A stretch of 57,291 nt of DNA from Chara braunii. Its lineage: Eukaryota; Streptophyta; Charophyceae; Charales; Characeae. The translations under genes and the position numbers were made by a program. The stretch is from assembly GCA_003427395.1 (NCBI GenBank), contig BFEA01000056.1, positions 688,388-745,678 on the forward strand. The letters run 5' to 3'. Below are positions 21,561 to 31,212 of this stretch, in pieces. The stretch's first letter is position 1; every line of letters starts with the position of its first letter. Under the pieces are notes generated by a model, which saw nothing but the letters and a program-made list of their open reading frames with translations, was not told the origin of the DNA and made no database searches.

Positions 21561-23382
21561 TTTATGTAAGGAAGGGTAAAAAGGGAATAACGAGGGGTTT
21601 TGAACGAACTATGTGACCTGGAAAGGAACCTGAGGGTTGGCGAGAGATGTTGTTACGCTCACCTGTGTATGTTCTTAAGGTTTATCTCTGCGTATTCTTT
21701 TTGATAGCTTAGTTGCTTTAGATGCTCGCCGAGTGCTGGAGCTATAGGTAGGTGAGATGGATAATGAGAAGGAAGCTTGGGATATGATAGGACTGACCTT
21801 ACTGGAAGTCGGGACTAGTGATAGCTCACGATACCATCTTCAAAGGGAGATCATGTAAACTATCTTCAGTTCTAACTATCAAGTGAGTGTCATAAGTTAG
21901 TCCCGAGTATAGTTATACTTTGTCTTTGCATTTTCGACTTTGTATAAATCTTGTCAGTCTCTTGTTCCTACAAGAAGCGATGCCGAAATTTTTACATATC
22001 TGAAAGAATTAGTCGTTTTTGGACACCTAAAAATTCTGAAAAGTCATTTTTCTTACGAGAAGCGCTGCCGAAATTTTGCAGAATTTTGGGAGTTCAATTA
22101 TTTTCTGCTATGAGAAATCTAAAGTTTCGCCCTATTTTGGGACGATGATGCCAAAATTCTTGATAACTTTTGAGAGAGGTAAGGTAGAGGTTAGTAGAGG
22201 AGATAGGCTATAAGATGAAACATGTACTCTGTTTGATTTAAACATAGCAGTGATTTTTTTGACATGTACAGTGATGCAGATCTACGTATACGATTGAAGG
22301 CTTGACTCCTTCGGCCTGATCCTACAAAGGATCATTCTTCTGTAATCTTTTGATAACAGGTCGGTTTCCGACTCAACTCTAACTCATTCTCGTTACTCAA
22401 CCTAAAGACCTTAGCCCCTGTGGATTGAAATGTTTCTTTTGGGTTTTTACCCGAACTTTATTGAATGGTCATTTAAAAAGGACTGAGTGTTTTATTTTGG
22501 GAAGTTTTGACAAAGGTTGAGGTTTTGTGTGGATAAGGCAAAGGGGTATGAGTGCAGAGAATGGTTGAAGTTGACCCCATGTAGTGTGTGTTTTGTTGAT
22601 GTGGAATCTTTGATGTGATTGCAGGTATGTCACAGTTCTGTGAATTGAAATCCAAACTTGGTTTTGCCTATGAACATATGTATATATTTTTTGAGGAAGT
22701 CACACCGTGATTGTGAGAGTGATCGTCTCCTATCTCATAACTTTTATATCATGTTTCTTGTATCCGCAATACTCATTGAAGTCGTGCATAGTGATTAAAT
22801 AAGGTTTGCACTGGGGGAAAAAAAAAGATTTTTTTTTTACCTCTTACTTTTTAGAATTATTATGGTCGGGCATTATAATCTGCGACAACCATCAAAGTCA
22901 AACCCCTTGATGTCTCTTCAGACCCTTGATGATAGAGCTTGCCTCCAAAGCCACGAGAACTGACTGCCACCACAGGCAGGAATTTGTGTACCACCTACTC
23001 TCCGCAGGGTGCAGAAGAGGGTGTGGTGACCAACCGCCTTGACGGTTGTCTAACGTCGAGAGATTAACCCCTCAAAGCGCGTGTCGGCCGACACTTGAGT
23101 GTCGAAACGTGACCCCCGAGACTATCAAGGGTCGCATGATTATGGATACCACATAGTACTCCATTGTTATGATTGCTTGCGTATGTTTGCATGGCTAGTT
23201 GATATGAGAAAGCCCAAGCGCCCGCACGATTTTATGATGGGTCTCGCGCACGACGCCTAACTGATTTCTGTATTAAAAGGTTATGGGTTGGACATTGAAG
23301 GGACTAGGAGAGTTTTGTTTTGTATTTGTGTGTGTGTTTTAATTTTTGTGTGGTGTAATGTGTGGTGAGTGAAATGCCTCCT
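21561..23382. other. unassigned DNA with a short duplication and stacked palindromes
   Basis: No gene is recognised. One more CATAAGTTA motif occurs near 21891, outside the main array. A motif GAAGCGATGCCGAAATTTT at 21973 recurs as GAAGCGCTGCCGAAATTTT at 22059. Overlapping palindromes lie at 23081-23104. The segment ends at the TG that opens the outer LTR. Confidence 0.4.
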
Positions 23383-24725
23383 TGTCGACCGACGACGAGT
23401 CATGCTTGGGACCTCAGCTCCCCAATGCGTCGATTCGGGTCCGATTGAGGGGCGTTCACCACGCGTACCCCCATGAAAGTACTCGCTCGAAAAACCCCCT
23501 TCAGACGTACCCCTTCGGAAAGCCCACTTCACGAAAGTACCCCCTCGAGAAGCCCCTTTCGGACGTACCCCTTCGGAAAGCCCACTTCACGAAAATAACC
23601 CCTCGGAAAGCCCACTTCACAAAAAGTACCTCTTCGGGATAGTGTCCCTTCGGTAAAAAAATGTCCGCTCGGTGAAGTAACCACTCGGTAAAATACCCGC
23701 ACGGTAAAGTCTTACCACGTCGAGGTACCCGCTCGGTGAAATGTATCCTCTCGGTGAACGTGTCCGCTCGGTAAATGAGTCCGCTCGATATAAGCTCGTT
23801 CGGTAAGTGTCCCCCCCGGTAATGCGTCCCTTCGATAGAGTGCCTGCTCGGCGACGTACCCACTCGGTAAAATATCCGCACGGTAAAAATATCTGCTCGG
23901 TGATGTACCCACTCGGTTAAGTACCCGCACGGTAAAAATGTCCGCTCGGTAAAAGATTCCGCCCGGTAAATGCCCGTTCGGTAGGTATCCGCCCGGTAAA
24001 TGTATCCGTTCGGCAAGTGTCTGCCCGGTAAATGTATCCGCTTGGCAATCGCGTCTGCTCGGTAAACGCTGTTCTAGTAAAATGCCCCCCCGTGAAACTC
24101 CCCTTCCATAAAATACCCTTCTGTAGAGTGCCCTTCCGATGGACTGCCCTTCGGTAATGTGCCCCTCAGGCAAAGTGGCCCCTCAGTAACGTGCCCTTCG
24201 GTAGAGCGCCCTTCCGGTGAAATACCCTCCCCTTGATACGACGCGCTTCTGGTAGAAAGCCCCTCCGTTCGGGGTGTGGTCCCCCGGTTCAGAATGCAGT
24301 CTTCTGGACCAGAACGCGTCCCTTGGTGGAACGCGGTTATCTCCTGGAGAAATACCTCTCGATCCCTGCTCTACCCCTGTGCCTCGAGAATGAGCCTGGC
24401 TCGCTGAGTACCTCGTCTGATCTCTCCAGCTCGAGTGTACGCTCGCAATCGTCTGCTACCTTCCGTCCCGCTGTGCCCCAAAGGGACTGCCTTGAAGGAG
24501 CTCCGGTTGAGCTCTCCCCCGTGTCGTTGTCCTGCTGACATGCGCTATGTAGCGTGACGGTATCCCACTGGCTCTCGAATCTGCTAGTGCGTGTGTGTGG
24601 AGCTCGCCATCTATCTACAACCCGTGGTTGTGCGCCCGCGAGCGCAGCTCCTCTACGTGTCCCCACGCACCGTGCTCGAGTGCGCGCTAGCGTGCTCAGT
24701 CCACCCGCGTCTCGCTATGTGCCGC
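23383..24725 (-). mobile_element. outer (older) LTR, low-coordinate part, interrupted by the 17.8 kb insertion
   Basis: It begins TGTCGACCG, the same start as the two inner LTRs (TGTCGACCGG at 24726 and 39647). It carries the same kind of degenerate array (CCCCTTCGGAAAGCCC, then CTCGGTAAA units). It is interrupted at 24725/24726 by the inner element and resumes at 42549. The two parts sum to about 3.05 kb, close to the inner LTRs (2.85 and 2.90 kb). Neighbours beyond 23383 and 44253 show no primer site or matching target duplication, so it may be a solo LTR or half of a truncated element. Confidence 0.75.
23460..24250 (+). repeat. degenerate short tandem array (CTCGGTAAA type) in outer LTR
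   Basis: It starts with about 29 bp units around CCCCTTCGGAAAGCCCACTT. It then passes into dozens of about 16 bp units with the core CGCTCGGTAAA, varying at the flanks. The same two-part array recurs inside both inner LTRs (25186-25700, 40107-40660), so it belongs to the LTR family. Apparent long minus-strand proteins here are translations of this array. Confidence 0.85.
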
Positions 24726-25185
24726 TGTCGACCGGTAGAAGAGGTCTGCTGGCACGCCGTCCAAACCCTATGCCTCGCGCTGCGTCTGTCACCCACGGGA
24801 GGGTCGGTCGGGGCTCCTGTAACCTGCACAAAAGATATCAGTCCACATCAACAAAAACAAGTACCGTAGCCGACCGTGACCAATGCAAGAAGAAACTCAC
24901 GAAACACTGTCTGGCAGAAATAATAGAAGTTGTTTCATTCAGTCCAAAACAATGGGATGGAAAACACTCGTTCCGACCTCAGCCGTACACCTCGCTCCTG
25001 TGTCAGGGAAGTCTGTCTGAGTCCCTACAGTCCTAGTCAACAAACGTCGCCTAATCCTCCTCCCGATTGGGTGACGCCTGTAACGCGCCCGTCGATCCCA
25101 AGGAACAGTGCTCAAACTCTCAGTATCGGAAGTAGCCTCCCTCGCCCATCGGGGTCAAAGCTCCAGATCAACCGTGACCATAATT

Positions 25186-25700
25186 CGGATGTACCCCTTC
25201 GGAAAGCCCGCTTCACGGAAGTACCCACTCGAGAAGCCCCCTTCGAACGTACCCCTTCGAGAAACCCTCTTCGGACGTACCCCTTCGGAAAGCCCGCTTC
25301 ACGATAGTACCCCTTCGGGATAGTGTCCCTTCGGTAAAAATGTCGGCTCGGTGAAGTACCCACTCGGTAAAGTACCCGCACNGTAAAGNCTTCGCACNGC
25401 GAAGTACCCGCTTGGTAAAATGTATCCTCTCGGTAAACGTATCCCCTCGGTAAACGAGTCCGCCCGGTAAATGCCCGTTCGTAAGTGTTCGCCCGGTAAT
25501 GTGCACCCTCGGTGGAATGCCCGCTCGGTGAAAATGTCCGTTCGGTGGAATACCCACTCGGTTAAGTATCTGCTCGNTAATAATGTCCGCTCNGTAAACG
25601 CGTCCGCTCGGTAAACGAGTCCGCCNCGGTAAACGAGTCCGCCAGGTAAATGCGTCNGCTCGGTAAACGAGTCCGCTAGGTAAATGCGTCTGCTCGGTAA
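25186..25700 (+). repeat. degenerate CTCGGTAAA-type array inside 3' LTR
   Basis: The same two-part array as at 23460-24250: CCCCTTCGGAAAGCCC units, then CTCGGTAAA units. It carries several N bases. The second half is almost letter-for-letter the same as 40300-40660, including the N positions. Confidence 0.85.
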
Positions 25701-26139
25701 AATGTCCTTCGGGTAGTAGCCCTGCTTCAGTCTAGCGTCCCCGTCTGTGCCCCGGAGCCCTACTGTAACCAACAGTCGTGTTCAGCCAGACTTCCCAACT
25801 GTGACCAAAGGACCCGTTGGACCCGCTCGGTGGCCCGCCTGCAACCCCCAGGAAACCCTCTTCGCCTGATGAGCGCGCCCTGCCAGAAGGGTGGTACAGT
25901 TCGGTGGTTCAGTCACGTGCTCAAAGATGCCGCCTTGAGTGGCGCACGGGTACTGCGGGTCGACCGTGCCCTGTCTGCGCTTGATGCACAGAGGACGGGA
26001 GTACACCCGCGCTGACCCCGCTATCCCGTTCTCCCCATGCGCAGTTGTGCGCGGGCGCGGGGGCTCTTCCGCTGCCACGTTTCGCCATGCACGGGTATAT
26101 GCCGTAGCGCGCAGTTCCCCCGCCACTGCCCGATCGTAT

Positions 26140-26665
26140 CATGCGCGAGCGCACGTTGGTGCGCGCGGCTCTCCGCGATCCTCCTCCTCTCGCGCGCGGA
26201 TGCACACTGGTGCACGTGACTCCCCGCGGCCCTCCTCCTCTCACGCGGGTGCGCGCTGATGCGCGCAGCTCCCCGAGGCCCTCCTCGTCTCGAGCGCGGA
26301 TGCGCGCTGGTGCGTGCGACTCCCCACAGTCCCTCTCCTCTCGTACGCAGGTGTGCACAGGTGCGCGCTGCTCCCCGCGGCCTTCCTCCTCTCGCACGGG
26401 TGTGCGCTAATGCGCGCAGCTCCCCGAGGTCCTCCTCGTCTCGCGCGCGGATGCGCGCTGGTGTGCGCGACTCCCCGCGGTCCCTCTCCTCTCGTACGCA
26501 GATGCGCGCTGGTGCGCGCTGCTCCCCGCGGCCTTCCTCCTCTCGCGCGGGTTCGTGCGGATGCGCGCAGCTCCCCGAGGCGCTCCTCGTCTTGCACGCG
26601 GATGCGCGCTGGTGCGCGCGACTCCCCTTGGTCCCTCTCCTCTCCTACGCAGGTGCGCGCTGTTG
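26140..26665 (+). repeat. GC-rich minisatellite of about 50 bp, higher-order period about 150 bp
   Basis: Units of about 50 bp each carry a CTCCCCG core, a CCTCCTC or CCTCTCCTCTCG stretch and a GTGCGCGCTG end. Three subunit types alternate, so AGCTCCCCGAGG recurs at 26268, 26418 and 26569 (spacing about 150 bp). The matching array in the other LTR (about 41090-41530) is shorter. CpG density is very high. Confidence 0.85.
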
Positions 26666-27269
26666 TGCGCTGATCCCTGCTCGCGTGTGCCGTGTGAGCG
26701 CCTTCCCCCGTGCGCAGCTTGTCCCCTCCTCTGTCCTGCGCGCGCCTGAAGCCCCCGGTGCGTCCGTGCGCTCTCAGTCCAAGTGAGCCATCCGTTCGCG
26801 TGTGTCCCTGTTCGTGCGCGTCTCCTGCAGTGCGCTCCTGTCTTCCCCTTCTCCGTGTGTGTCCCCGCCCCTTGTTCGCTGGCCCGTGAGCCTGAAGTCC
26901 CGTGCGCCTGAAGCTTCCCCGTGAGGGATGTCCCGTGCGCTTCCTGCCCCATGCGCCCGAAGTCTCGTGCGCCTCTGTTCTAGCTCGCGAAGAATGTCCC
27001 ATGTCCGGGCCCGGTTCGGCTTATGTACTCCGCCGGACCCTTCCCACAAGTGTGTGCCCCGGCCTCGAGTGCACCGAGGCTGCCAAACACTTGCAGCGCC
27101 TCGGTACCGTGGCTGAGCCCAGGCCTGCTTGGGCCCTTTAAAAGTCTCCGGTGAAAAGGGCCTTCGCCTCGGGAACCGGGCCCTTCGCAGCGCCCTGGTA
27201 CCGAGCCTACCTCCGGGCCTGTCTCCGGCCGCCCGGGCCTAGGCGGTCCCCACCCCTTGCCCGCAGTGT

Positions 27270-27500
27270 CGGCCTGCGTCATGGTCGGTGAGTCGCGGCC
27301 GGATAAAGTAGGCTCCTTGATCGCAGCATCGGCCCGCTTCATGGTCGGTGTGTCCCGGCCACGTAAAATAACGTCGAGCAATGATATCGCCACGCCGTTC
27401 TCCGGTGTGTCGTCTCACCGGATGGTTGATAATTGCCGGTAACCCTGTCAGTCCCAGTGTCGGTCCGTCTCATGGTCGATGAAGCCCGGGCAGGTAGAAT
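27270..27500 (-). promoter_or_regulatory. iterated CATGGTCG boxes near the LTR terminus (putative U3 elements)
   Basis: ATGGTCGGTG occurs at 27281 and 27341, and CATGGTCGAT at 27471, each within a longer similar context (GTCGG.CCG..TCATGGTCG and a following GGCC..TAAA or GGTAGAAT). The same trio lies near 42250, 42310 and 42440 in the other LTR and near 43958, 44018 and 44149 in the outer LTR. On the minus strand this is the first 300 bp of the LTR, where U3 promoter or enhancer elements are expected. Regulatory function is inference from position and conservation. Confidence 0.4.
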
Positions 27501-27575
27501 ACTGTCGAGTGGGGTTGTCGTCGCGTGCCTTCTGAAAGGAAGTAAAGGGCGGCGTAGCATTGTAGCCGCCCGACA

Positions 27576-27596
27576 GCAGCCCCCCCCCCCCCATTC
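27576..27596 (-). other. polypurine tract candidate
   Basis: On the minus strand a run of about 14 G residues preceded by GAGAAT lies 4 bp before the LTR start TGTCGGGCGG. A purine run directly before the 3' LTR is the expected primer for plus-strand synthesis. The run on the plus strand is C14 at 27581-27594. Confidence 0.75.
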
Positions 27597-27687
27597 TCGA
27601 CGTCCTCAGCGAGCGAGTATTGGGATTTTAAGGGATAAAAGTTTGCAAAAGATGGATGACTCGTAATCTCTACCCATCAACCCAAAA

Positions 27688-28674
27688 TCATCCTCTCTGT
27701 CCTGGCCGGATGCGTTTCTTTTGTTTTTTCTTCTTGGTTGACTTTCTCTTAGTGACCTTTGTTTTGATGCCTAAGCGTTTGTCTGGTGGAGTGCATCTAA
27801 CATGCCGACGGTGATTGTTTTTTGTTTTTTCTATTATTAGGGCGTTTTTGATGACTTGTTTAGCTTTTTTCTTCTTCTCCTTTTTTGTCGTTGCCAGCTT
27901 CTTGATCTCGGACTTCGCGTTGTTGGTTTGTTTGCGTTGGATATGTCGGACCCCTAGAAGTTTGTGTTGTGACTTTTTTGAAGATTGTTTGGAGGATTCT
28001 GGTTCTTGAGGAGAGATTTGTGCGGCAGGCTTGAGTGCATGCCGATTGGAGGACTCTCCTACTTCGGAGGTGGTTGATGTTGTGGGCAGTTCTAAGGACT
28101 CATCCTTCTTTTTACCTTTTTTTGGGTGCGTATGGGCGTCATTTGTCTGCCTGATTTTTTCCGTACGTGGAATATTTTCTGTTCCGTTTTTAAATCCTTT
28201 AAGACGGGCGCCAGACACCGGTTCCTTCCATCTTGTGCCGTCTAATTCCTCTATTAAGTAGGTTCCGCCTTCTAGTTTTTTGACGACTCTATAGGGCCCC
28301 ATCCATCTGTTTGCTAGCTTCCCTGTCCATGTTCTCTCTAATGAGGAATCATAGAGCAGGACGAGGCTCCCTGTAGGTATCCCTTCTTGCCTGACGCGAA
28401 GGTTCCTATCCCATCGTTTTTTCTCTTTTCCTCTCTGAATCTTCAATTTGTCTATGGTGTCTAGGATGTTATCCTGAAGAGTTTCAGCTATTTGTTTGAT
28501 TCTTGCGGCCAGCAACTGTTTTCTAGTGGAGATCTCTTCCCAGTCAATCGTTTGCCAAGAGTCGATATGAAATTCTATAGGTAAGGGACAATGGCGTCCA
28601 AACCATAACGTATAGGGCAGATATCTTGTAGTTGAGCGAACCGTAATGTTATCTGCCCAGACGGCGAATCTCAA
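27688..28674 (-). CDS. integrase C-terminal part with GPY/F module and lysine-rich tail
   Basis: A 328-residue frame, continuous in phase with 29289-28684 across a single TGA at about 28681. It starts in the end of the catalytic core (FAVWADNITV, LPYTLWFGRHCPLPIEF), typical of Ty3/gypsy integrases. A DNA-binding domain follows, with GSLVLLYDSS and the GPY/F motif NRWMGPYRVVKKL near residues 110-130. The last 150 residues are very lysine-rich (KKEKKKKAKQ, KRKSTKKKKQKKR), with many PKKGKKK-like putative nuclear localisation signals. No chromodomain signature is seen. The basic tail could direct nuclear entry or chromatin contact; that is inference. The stop codon lies about 110 bp from the polypurine tract. 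Confidence 0.85.
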   Translation of the reverse strand: MRFAVWADNITVRSTTRYLPYTLWFGRHCPLPIEFHIDSWQTIDWEEISTRKQLLAARIKQIAETLQDNILDTIDKLKIQRGKEKKRWDRNLRVRQEGIPTGSLVLLYDSSLERTWTGKLANRWMGPYRVVKKLEGGTYLIEELDGTRWKEPVSGARLKGFKNGTENIPRTEKIRQTNDAHTHPKKGKKKDESLELPTTSTTSEVGESSNRHALKPAAQISPQEPESSKQSSKKSQHKLLGVRHIQRKQTNNAKSEIKKLATTKKEKKKKAKQVIKNALIIEKTKNNHRRHVRCTPPDKRLGIKTKVTKRKSTKKKKQKKRIRPGQRG

Positions 28675-28683
28675 ATATTTTGG

Positions 28684-29289
28684 TCAGTTCTTCTCCTTTC
28701 CTTCGCACCATTTAGCGAGCGCGTTCACTAGAGACTGGTGCCCTCTTTCTACAGGAGCGTTAGTTTGAGGATGATATGCTGTAGATAGCAATACTCGTAT
28801 TCCCGCTCTTTGGAGCAATTTTTTGACTTCCTTAGCCATAAACTCTGATTCCCTATCCAATACAATTTTGTCAACGCATCCGTAGCGAGTGATATATTCT
28901 GTCAAATAGACACTAACTACTTTACCTGTTTTTTGACGTAGTGGCCATGCCTCCACGAATCCAGTCAAATCGTCTCTAATGTCCATGATGTAATTCATTC
29001 CTCCTTCTCCCTTTGGCATCTTAACTAGGTTTACGTGCACTTTCTGGCCTATTGTTGTGGGATAGGAAGGAAATAAGGGTTCTTTATATTTAACTACCGC
29101 TCTCTTCTGGCATTCCACGCATGTCAGACAATATGATTCTACGTCCTTATATAGGTCATCCCACCAGTGGAGGTTCCTAATTTTTTCAAAAGTTCCTTTT
29201 ACTCCTCTATGTCCTCCGACGATGCCATCGTGAAGTTCCGCTATTATCTCTCGGCGCTCGTCCTCATCACAGACCACTCTCATTGGCAT
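28684..29289 (-). CDS. integrase zinc-binding domain and catalytic core
   Basis: The zinc-binding HHCC motif is readable: two His in HDGIVGGHRG and two Cys in CLTCVECQK. The rve core follows. The second catalytic Asp lies in IVLDRESEF and the Glu in NAPVERGHQSL, and both are present. The strand that should hold the first catalytic Asp reads KVHVNLVKMP, with Asn (codon AAC) where Asp is expected; one G-to-A change explains it. With the TGA that ends this frame, the integrase of this copy is probably inactive. The frame is open upstream to the RNase H region, as in an uncleaved pol polyprotein. Confidence 0.85.
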   Translation of the reverse strand: MPMRVVCDEDERREIIAELHDGIVGGHRGVKGTFEKIRNLHWWDDLYKDVESYCLTCVECQKRAVVKYKEPLFPSYPTTIGQKVHVNLVKMPKGEGGMNYIMDIRDDLTGFVEAWPLRQKTGKVVSVYLTEYITRYGCVDKIVLDRESEFMAKEVKKLLQRAGIRVLLSTAYHPQTNAPVERGHQSLVNALAKWCEGKEKN

Positions 29290-30240
29290 TCCATTTTTAG
29301 GTGGTCTCTTAAAGAGGTGTTCTGCCTTGAGGCAATATTGTTGAGCTTCCTTTCTAAGCTTGTCATCGAATTCGATTTCTCCTATAAGATAACGCCCTAT
29401 CTTACGGTATTTGCCAATGTATAGATTTTCAAGAAATAAGGAAGTTCATCCTGCAGCGGGCTCTATTTTTAAGGAGTTTATGTTCATTTGTAAAAATTTG
29501 TCAATACCACTAGGTGACCCTAGATCTCCTTCTTCTAGAGGGATTCACGAGAGACCATCAGCAACTGAGTTCTTAGCTCCGGATATTCGCTTTACTACGT
29601 AGTCAAACATCCTTATATGCATGAGACATCTGGTGACTGCTGGATCTGTCAATGAGAAGTCTTTTTGTAAGACAGCTGTCACTGCCGTCAGATCGACCCG
29701 CAGTACGAACCTTCGCCCGTAAATATAATGTCGGAAAATATTTAAACAATGTAAGACTCCTAGAACTTCTTTCTTAAATTGTGAGTAGTTCCTTTCGGTG
29801 ACGTTTAAGGTTTTACTTTCGAATCTGAGGGGCCTCTCATTGCCGGCCTAATCCTTTTGAGCTAAGACTCCACCAACAGAGGCAGGTCCCGCATCCGTAC
29901 ATATGACGAATGGGCGGTTTTCCTCGTCTTCGAAGTAAGGTACTCCAAGGACTTAACCTCCTTCTTTAAACTCATCTTTTAACGTTCTTACTGTATCCTC
30001 TTGTTCACTTGTCCATTGTCATTCTACTCCCTTGCGCAAGAGCTTTCGTAGGGGTTCGGCCTTTGCAGCATAGTCTTTTATGAAATTCCTCCAGAATCCG
30101 ACCACTCTTGGAAACTGGCGTATGTCAGTAATATGTCTGAGCGGTGTTGGCCATTTCATAAGTTTTTCTAGCTTTGCCGGATTTGGGCGTCTGCCATCCT
30201 TGTCGCAGATGTAACCTAATATCTTTATAGAGGATACCGC
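29290..30240 (-). pseudogene. RT connection and RNase H domain with stops
   Basis: Reading on in the pol frame below 30241 gives AVSSIKILGYICDKDGRRP, then a thumb/connection segment with LRHITDIRQF and FIKDYAAKAEPL. RNase H follows: PFVICTDAGPASVGGVLAQ (first Asp), RNYSQFKKEVLGVL (Glu), VLRVDLTAV (Asp). The domain degrades the RNA strand of the hybrid and is of the Ty3/gypsy type. Stops interrupt at least six places, including TGA at 30241, a TGA before QWTSEQ, TAA after EGG, TAG after AQKD, TGA after DGLS and TGA near 29433. Codon context is otherwise preserved, so decay is by point mutation rather than rearrangement. Confidence 0.8.
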
Positions 30241-31212
30241 TCATCTGCTTTTTGTTTCACTGACCGTAAGGTTTGCATCCTCTAACTTCACTAGTACTTT
30301 CTTTATATCTTCTGCGTGGGTGGTTACGAACTTCCTCACTCCAGGTCTTACCTCTGTTTCATCTTTGTCGTATGGTCCTTTGATCGGGAAGTCATCCAGG
30401 AAAACCTCTACCAGATTTGGTATGAGCTCCCCTAGAACGGCGACCATCGCTCTCTGAAAGACAGCGACACCGTTAGTCCATCCCATCGGTACCACCATCA
30501 TTTGAACTAAGTCTGACGGTGTATGCATCGCAGTTAGATGTCGGTCTCTGTAGTTTAGCGGTATCTCATCATATCCCGAAAAAAGATCGCAGACTGAGTA
30601 AATTGAACGTCCTGCTGAGCCTTCGGATAGAAGATTCGCGTTTGGGATTGATCCAACGTCTCTCACTGTGACCTTGTTTGTCTTCTGTAAGTCCTGTATC
30701 CATCGTAGTTTGCTGTTTGATTTCCTTATGAAGAACCAGCGATTGACGTAGGCGCTCTCACAAGGTTCCGCTACAAATGTCCTTATCTTCTTCTTCATGA
30801 AGTCTACTATCATCTCCTTTTCCTTTTGCGCACACTTCCATCCTGCATCGTTCCATGGAGTGTGAGGGACCATATAGATTCTTGCAGGCTTAACATATCG
30901 TGGATCTATTCGCCCTCTTTCTGCGTCACAAAAGGCTACTGCCTTCTCGCATGATCTTAATGTTACTATTATGAGTTCTCTCTCCTTTTGCGTTATGTTT
31001 CCGTCGCCTATATCCATTTCCTTTAACTTGTCTTCAGTGATTCTCTGCCCTTCAGTGGCCTTTCGTTCCCAGATCATCTGAGTAATTTCTTCTTCAGTAA
31101 TCCCTATTTCTCCGGTCTTATCACGGCTGACCGCGGCTGGCTTGACTTTTTGGGCTACAATTTTGTATCTCTTTCCCCCGCCGTGTGGGCCAAAAAATAA
31201 AGGTTTATACAT
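30241..31212 (-). CDS. reverse transcriptase domain (Ty3/gypsy type)
   Basis: A 323-residue frame. Fingers motifs are AYVNRWFFIRKSNSKLRWIQ and LQKTNKVTVRD. Motif A is YSVCDLFSGYDEIPL with its catalytic Asp, motif B is VVPMGWTNGVAVFQRAM, and motif C is VEVFLDDFPI with the Asp pair. The three metal-binding aspartates are intact. About 100 residues upstream are lysine- and glutamate-rich and link to the protease. The frame ends at a TGA after SETKSR. The RT resembles chromovirus/errantivirus-like RTs in motif spacing; a tree is needed to place it. It lies directly downstream of the protease with a slight overlap (31205-31212). Confidence 0.9.
   Translation of the reverse strand: MYKPLFFGPHGGGKRYKIVAQKVKPAAVSRDKTGEIGITEEEITQMIWERKATEGQRITEDKLKEMDIGDGNITQKERELIIVTLRSCEKAVAFCDAERGRIDPRYVKPARIYMVPHTPWNDAGWKCAQKEKEMIVDFMKKKIRTFVAEPCESAYVNRWFFIRKSNSKLRWIQDLQKTNKVTVRDVGSIPNANLLSEGSAGRSIYSVCDLFSGYDEIPLNYRDRHLTAMHTPSDLVQMMVVPMGWTNGVAVFQRAMVAVLGELIPNLVEVFLDDFPIKGPYDKDETEVRPGVRKFVTTHAEDIKKVLVKLEDANLTVSETKSR

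Larger units (their letters stand above)
24726..27575 (-). repeat. 3' LTR (low-coordinate copy), 2850 bp
   Basis: It matches 39647-42544 along its whole length. It starts TGTCGACCGGTAGAAG and ends GTAGCCGCCCGACA. Relative to the other LTR it lacks about 98 bp after 27254 (present at roughly 42137-42234) and has more units in the GC-rich array. The outer LTR retains sequence related to the missing 98 bp, so the loss is a deletion in this copy. Several ambiguous bases (25382, 25389, 25398, 25577, 25593, 25626, 25657) lie in the degenerate array. Confidence 0.92.

Noticed and set aside
23501-24173. Minus-strand frames with repeated RADIFT/ERIHLPGGY-like peptides
   Set aside because: They are read-through of the degenerate CTCGGTAAA array. 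The frames have no fixed period and are not shared with the inner LTRs in one phase.
26241-27002. Long arginine/alanine/serine-rich frames on both strands (for example 253 residues on the minus strand)
   Set aside because: They are translations of the GC-rich minisatellite inside the LTR. Open frames occur on both strands in several phases because the array lacks AT-rich stop codons, and no domain is visible.
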